In this document: positions 60,542 to 64,000 of the stretch, one piece after another
Numbering within the stretch: the first letter of the stretch is position 1
How the letters are laid out: the number at the start of each line of letters is the position of its first letter
Translations under genes and position numbers: made by a program
Notes under the pieces: generated by a model
The model's input: only the letters and a program-made list of their open reading frames with translations
What the model was told of the DNA's origin: nothing
The model's database searches: none
Origin: Flavobacterium sp. ASV13
Lineage (GTDB): Bacteria > Bacteroidota > Bacteroidia > Flavobacteriales > Flavobacteriaceae
Direction: 5' to 3'
NCBI RefSeq assembly: GCF_000745775.1
Contig: NZ_JQJY01000008.1
Coordinates: 62,001 to 126,000 of the forward strand
Length of the DNA: 64,000 nucleotides

Positions 60542-61009
60542 CTATTGTCGAAACGATAGATATTTTTTGTGAAGGAAGGCTATCGGAATTCCAATGCAAC
60601 AGATCAAAATTATCATGGATAAGAATAACGGAAAATCTAAATGTTTTTCTGGCAAAACTGGAAATACAACCGGAAGAACTACAAGATTCATTATAATCCA
60701 AACAAAAATGCCGTAAACAATTCCAGATATTAATGTGTTTTTTTTCAAAAATGAAAAATAAGGGTAAACGGTAAAATAAAACCAAGTAAAGGTAAAAGCT
60801 ATAAAATAATGCAATAATAACCCGTATAATGCCATTTGCGAGCCTCCAGAATAGGCTTCTTTTTTAAAGATACCGCTTGCAATAGATTGTAAAATTTTAA
60901 CTCCGGTGGTTTTGTTCAGAATTCCGGCATAAATAGTAATTGCAGCAACAACGTCGAGAGTTCCGGCAATTAATCCTGTAATAAAAATTGCTCCGCTTTT
61001 TGATTTCAT
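60542..61009 (-). CDS. Four-helix membrane protein (YagU-like)
   Basis: A 155-residue inner-membrane protein with about four hydrophobic helices (IFITGLIAGTLDVVAAITIY, the LYGLLLHYFIAFTFTWFYF region, SGIVYGIFVWIIMNLVVLP, and FLSMIILICCIGIPIAFL). The pattern of a GSQMALYGLLLH-type loop recurs in small Bacteroidota proteins of unknown function. It is near, but not clearly in operon with, the DinB-like gene. Confidence 0.65.
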   Translation of the reverse strand: MKSKSGAIFITGLIAGTLDVVAAITIYAGILNKTTGVKILQSIASGIFKKEAYSGGSQMALYGLLLHYFIAFTFTWFYFTVYPYFSFLKKNTLISGIVYGIFVWIIMNLVVLPVVFPVLPEKHLDFPLFLSMIILICCIGIPIAFLHKKYLSFRQ

Positions 61010-61043
61010 ATAAATAGGTTTTGGTTGATTTGAAGCTTTGGAA

Positions 61044-61553
61044 TTATATTTTGGTCAGCATTTTAAAAATAGAATTTAATTGGTGTGTATGTCTTTGCGT
61101 ATGTACGAGTGCAAAATGAATCCATTCATAAATCGTGAAATTTTCAAAACCAGGAACATGAAAATCCAGACAAGTTTGGGTTAAATCATGCTTTTCAGTT
61201 TCCTCAAGCAAATCCGATTCTATTTTTAAGATAGATAAAGTTAATGAATTTTTATTGTAATCTTTTTTTTCCGGTACAAGAAACTCAGGAGAGCTCATTT
61301 TAGTATTAAAATTGAGAAAAATGGAATCTAATTGCGATACAAATTCATCATATTTTCGAATGGTTTTTTTTTTATTTCCCCCAAATAATTTTGGATAGCC
61401 AGAACAGGCAAGTATAATATGTTGCGTTGTTTGTCCTGCGGTCCAGCCGTCTTTATAAGGAATTGTGTTAAATTCTTCTTCTGAAAAAGAAGAAACTATT
61501 TCGTTTAATTTTTTGAATGTTTCAACAATATTCTTTTGAACTTCGGTTTTCAT
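61044..61553 (-). CDS. DinB-family protein
   Basis: A 169-residue four-helix-bundle protein of the DinB/YfiT type. The metal-ligand histidines are in WTAGQTTQHIILACSGYPKL and WIHFALVHTQRHTHQLNSIF. The frame is open 14 codons upstream into the VOC gene, but MKTEVQKNIVETF gives a 20-base gap and a natural start. Members act as thiol- or metal-dependent transferases; the substrate is unknown. Confidence 0.83.
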   Translation of the reverse strand: MKTEVQKNIVETFKKLNEIVSSFSEEEFNTIPYKDGWTAGQTTQHIILACSGYPKLFGGNKKKTIRKYDEFVSQLDSIFLNFNTKMSSPEFLVPEKKDYNKNSLTLSILKIESDLLEETEKHDLTQTCLDFHVPGFENFTIYEWIHFALVHTQRHTHQLNSIFKMLTKI

Positions 61554-61573
61554 ATTATTGATTTTTAAGTTAA

Positions 61574-61948
61574 TCAGTTTACTGATGTAATCCACCAGAC
61601 ATTTCCAAACGGATCAGTTACGCCACAGGTTCTTCCATAATCCTGATTGCTTAATCCCATTAAAGAAGTGGCTCCGTTTTCTAAAGCTTTTTTATATGTT
61701 TCATCAGCATTTGGAACATAAACAAACAAGTTTGCATTTTGTTTCGCCCAGTCTGTTGTTTCATCGGTAATCATTATGGTGCTTCCGTTGAGTGTAATTT
61801 CGGCATGCATAATGGTTCCATCTTCGCGAAGGGATTTGGAACTCGTTTCAGCTGCTCCAAAGACATTTTTTGTGAAATCTATAAATTTAGATGCGCCTTG
61901 CAAAATTAAATAAGGCATTATCGTTTGATGTTCTGCTGGAATATTCAT
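61574..61948 (-). CDS. VOC-family (PhnB-like glyoxalase fold) protein
   Basis: A 124-residue protein with the paired beta-alpha-beta modules of the VOC superfamily: MPYLILQGASKFIDFTKNVF, IMHAEITLNGSTIMITDE, NLFVYVPNADETYKKALENG, and YGRTCGVTDPFGNVWWIT. Glutamate and histidine ligands of a metal site are plausible (HAE). Function not determinable. It is probably cotranscribed with the DinB-like gene. Confidence 0.85.
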   Translation of the reverse strand: MNIPAEHQTIMPYLILQGASKFIDFTKNVFGAAETSSKSLREDGTIMHAEITLNGSTIMITDETTDWAKQNANLFVYVPNADETYKKALENGATSLMGLSNQDYGRTCGVTDPFGNVWWITSVN

Positions 61949-62019
61949 TTTTCAAAAAATTAAGTAAATTAAAATTACAATTTTATTTTTAATATTTTGT
62001 AATTCAGTTGATTATGAAT

Positions 62020-62232
62020 TTAAAGAAGTGTTTCGCACTGATACCCGCAGGAATTTAGAAGTTCAATTACGCTAGTATTGCAAATAGATGATGCCTGGAT
62101 ACGAAGAATTTTATCGCAATCTTCTAAATCAAAATTGATAATGCTGTTTGGAAAATGTTCAAGAAGTTTCCCAACAATCAGATTAGATTGTTCAACTTCC
62201 TGAACATTTGTTTTGAAAACCTCAATCATCAC
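62020..62232 (-). CDS. Small HMA-like hypothetical protein
   Basis: A 70-residue protein starting MMIEVFKTNVQEVEQSNLIV. A beta-alpha-beta-beta-alpha pattern (FPNSIINFDLEDCDKILRIQ, TSVIELLNSCGYQCETLL) resembles the heavy-metal-associated fold but lacks the CxxC metal site. The second Met could be the true start. It lies ten bases after the DoxX gene. Confidence 0.6.
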   Translation of the reverse strand: MMIEVFKTNVQEVEQSNLIVGKLLEHFPNSIINFDLEDCDKILRIQASSICNTSVIELLNSCGYQCETLL

Positions 62233-62241
62233 AACACAAGG

Positions 62242-62622
62242 TTATAAGGCTATATTTTTATAACGCTCAATTTTATGATAATAGATATATGAAATGGCTA
62301 AAATCAGTAAAATGATCAATGGGAAGAAACTTTGAAAGTTCACTCCATCAACTGCAAAATGGCTAATTGAAGCAAAGATAAAATCGAATCCGAATCCGGC
62401 GTATGCCCATTCTTTTACATTTTTTGGAACTTGAGGAATGACTAACGCTAAAACGCCCAATACTTTGAAAACGACTAAAGCATTTCCAAAATATTCCGGA
62501 TAACCTAAATGTCTGATTCCTTCTTTCGCCAATTCAGTTTGCGAAGTAAGTGCGGGCATAACTCCTTCGAATAAGAAAATTAGAATTGTCGTTGTCCAAA
62601 AAATAATTTTTGCTTTTTTCAT
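62242..62622 (-). CDS. DoxX-family membrane protein
   Basis: A 126-residue protein with four hydrophobic helices. DoxX-like features are LFEGVMPALTSQTELAKEGI, RHLGYPEYFGNALVVFKVLG and WAYAGFGFDFIFASISH. These small proteins sit in the inner membrane, and their role is unclear. A TAAGTTTG box lies upstream on the minus strand (62669-62662). Confidence 0.8.
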   Translation of the reverse strand: MKKAKIIFWTTTILIFLFEGVMPALTSQTELAKEGIRHLGYPEYFGNALVVFKVLGVLALVIPQVPKNVKEWAYAGFGFDFIFASISHFAVDGVNFQSFFPLIILLILAISYIYYHKIERYKNIAL

Positions 62623-62661
62623 GTGGTTTTGTTTTTTAAATAGTTATTAGTTAATGTCTTA

Positions 62662-62669
62662 CAAACTTA
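62662..62669 (-). promoter_or_regulatory. TAnnTTTG -7 box before DoxX gene
   Basis: TAAGTTTG on the minus strand, 39 bases before the ATG. No well-spaced TTG. Confidence 0.4.
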
Positions 62670-62880
62670 ATAAACTTATTTTTCTCCGAAATACACATTT
62701 ACGACTATTTTAGGGGCATTTGAGACAATTAAAAGGCTCAAAGGCTGAAAGTGACAAAGCTTCAGAGGTTTTTTATTGTTGTGTTAGAGTTTTATAATTA
62801 AAAAAACCTTTGGCAAAGTTTAAAACTTTGACAAAGGTCAATCATAAGTATATTGGAATTTGGATTTTAAAATTTGGAAT

Positions 62881-63612
62881 TTACATAAGTTGATAATTAG
62901 TAATCCTAAACAAATCTTCAAAACCTAATCTGCTGTAAATGTTTTTTCCTAAAGCAGATGCTTGTAATTGTGCATATTCGCAATCAGCATCAATAGCTTC
63001 ATTGATGGCAAATTTCATGATTTCTTCGGCAAAACCTTTTTTGCGCATTTCTGGAATAACACCAACTCCGTGAATTCCCATAATATCTTCTGTTTGAAAA
63101 AGCGTAAGGGTTCCGATTGGTTTTTCTTCGAAATGAACGAGATAAAATTTGGCATTTTGATAATTTGAAATCAATGTTTCTTTACTGATTACATAATTAA
63201 AAGATAACGGATAAATATCAGACCACGTTTTAGCATCTTCTTCATTTAAAACTCTTTTGAAAGTAAACTTGTTTTCAAGTTGAAATTTTTCATCCAATTT
63301 TAAAGCCATTGCTACAAGTTGGTTTCGAATTTCAAATCCGTTTTTCTCAAGAATTTCATTTGAATTACTTTCGAAAATATCCCAATACGGAATCACTAAA
63401 CCTGGATTTTTTTCAATTGTTTCCAGAATTTGAGGAAGATTTTCTTCTGTAATATCTTCTCGAAACCATAATCGGTTTGGCCAGCCTGAATTTTTTATTT
63501 GGCTAAATTCAAATGGATCATTTTTATGGTAAGAAAGGAGCGGAGTGGCAACCGTTTTCCAAAGCGTTGTAAGATTGTCAATGTTATCTTTGATGCGTTT
63601 TATATTTTTCAT
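62881..63612 (-). CDS. GNAT-family N-acetyltransferase
   Basis: A 243-residue protein whose C-terminal 110 residues are a GNAT domain: PIGTLTLFQTEDIMGIHGVG, the acetyl-CoA loop VIPEMRKKGFAEEIMKF, and YAQLQASALGKNIYSRLGFE. The N-terminal half is a second, degenerate GNAT-like region. The substrate is unknown. A TATCTTTG box lies on the minus strand at 63644-63637. Confidence 0.85.
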   Translation of the reverse strand: MKNIKRIKDNIDNLTTLWKTVATPLLSYHKNDPFEFSQIKNSGWPNRLWFREDITEENLPQILETIEKNPGLVIPYWDIFESNSNEILEKNGFEIRNQLVAMALKLDEKFQLENKFTFKRVLNEEDAKTWSDIYPLSFNYVISKETLISNYQNAKFYLVHFEEKPIGTLTLFQTEDIMGIHGVGVIPEMRKKGFAEEIMKFAINEAIDADCEYAQLQASALGKNIYSRLGFEDLFRITNYQLM

Positions 63613-63636
63613 TTTAATATCAAATTAATTATAAAA

Positions 63637-63644
63637 CAAAGATA
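63637..63644 (-). promoter_or_regulatory. TAnnTTTG -7 box before GNAT gene
   Basis: TATCTTTG on the minus strand, 25 bases before the ATG at 63612. Confidence 0.4.
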
Positions 63645-63681
63645 AACGGGCAATGTGAGGAAAGCCTTTACATATGTTGAT

Positions 63682-64000
63682 TTACAAAACTTTTTCAAGA
63701 TTTTTTCTAATTCGGCTTAATTGTGTTGGTGTAATGCCTAAATGCGATGCAATATGCAATAACGGAACGCGATCTGCAATAGTGGGGTGTTTCTCTAAGA
63801 AACTTAAATATCTTTCAGTTGCATTTTGCATAACCAGAGCAATTTCTCTTTGTTCTTTTTCAATAATCCAGTTTTTTTCCAAATAGGCAATATAGAAGGT
63901 TTTAAGATCATCATTTTCGTTAATCAACTGAGTATATTTTTTGTAATCAAGAGTGATTAAAATACAATCTTCTAAAGCTTCGATCGTAAAGCTGGAAGGA
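63682..64000 (-). CDS. Crp/Fnr-family transcriptional regulator, C-terminal part
   Basis: The frame is open to the right window edge, so the gene is cut at its 5' end. The visible 105 residues include the end of the cyclic-nucleotide-binding-like barrel (PSSFTIEALEDCILITLDYK) and a helix-turn-helix (RVPLLHIASHLGITPTQLSR). A shorter reading that begins at 63927 uses a TTG in the middle of the domain (QLINEN) and is not a real start. No ligand residues can be judged from this part. Confidence 0.85.
   Translation of the reverse strand, partial: PSSFTIEALEDCILITLDYKKYTQLINENDDLKTFYIAYLEKNWIIEKEQREIALVMQNATERYLSFLEKHPTIADRVPLLHIASHLGITPTQLSRIRKNLEKVL

Noticed and set aside
1..64000. CRISPR array, prophage, insertion sequence with transposase, restriction-modification or other classical defence genes
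   Set aside because: No regularly spaced direct repeats with unique spacers and no recombinase, transposase, phage or nuclease genes were seen. The repeats present are short dispersed hairpins.

Overview
The window looks like chromosome from a Flavobacterium-type member of the Bacteroidota. The DNA is AT-rich, several promoters fit the Bacteroidota form TTG-N17-23-TAnnTTTG, and there are two SusC/SusD pairs, two ECF sigma/FecR anti-sigma modules, many lipoproteins with Cys-Ser/Asp-rich N-termini, and several dispersed AT-rich inverted-repeat families between genes. Species cannot be assigned from sequence alone.

Layout. 0-12 kb: the 5' part of a COG4315-type lipoprotein; a FecI/FecR/TonB-receptor module (minus) with a divergent lipoprotein; a YheT-like hydrolase; two convergent DUF1254/DUF1214 proteins; a TlpA-like thiol-disulfide protein. 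12-21.4 kb: a second ECF sigma/FecR module, a SusC/SusD pair and a secreted protein joining a GDPD-like phosphodiesterase domain to an alkaline phosphatase. This block is bounded by tRNA-Tyr on the right and by a relic of the 3' end of the same tRNA on the left. 21.8-33.4 kb: mixed housekeeping genes, including a TlpA-family gene split by an in-frame TGA, a compact cluster of small genes, a VWA/MoxR pair, a 2OG-Fe(II) oxygenase, an EamA transporter and a glutamate/leucine-type dehydrogenase. The dehydrogenase is preceded by two tiny Cys/Met-rich ORFs and a terminator. 33.5-45.4 kb: an alpha-glycan utilisation locus (divergent TPR/HTH regulator, two surface proteins, SusC, SusD, GH99-like enzyme, GH97 enzyme). 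45.5-49.4 kb: a repeat element, an outer-membrane protein, a candidate structured RNA, a DNA glycosylase and an AraC regulator. 49.4-56.4 kb: a tight Mla-type lipid transport operon extended by an AsmA-like protein, a low-affinity iron permease and an FAD oxidoreductase. 56.7-64 kb: an overlapping GH130/GT4 pair and small stress and housekeeping genes, ending in the C-terminal part of a Crp/Fnr regulator.

How the parts work together. Both ECF modules have spaced sequence elements that recur within their own locus, which suggests locus-specific promoters. The 12-21 kb locus is best read as a nutrient-responsive importer tied to release of phosphate from phosphodiesters. The 33-45 kb locus is a glycan locus whose enzymes point to alpha-linked substrates. 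The most interesting signals are the sulfur-amino-acid-rich leader ORFs before the dehydrogenase, the tRNA-bounded phosphatase locus, the paired ECF promoter elements, and a GC-rich hairpin element with its own terminator near 46.8 kb. All domain assignments are from reading sequences by eye; no database search was run.
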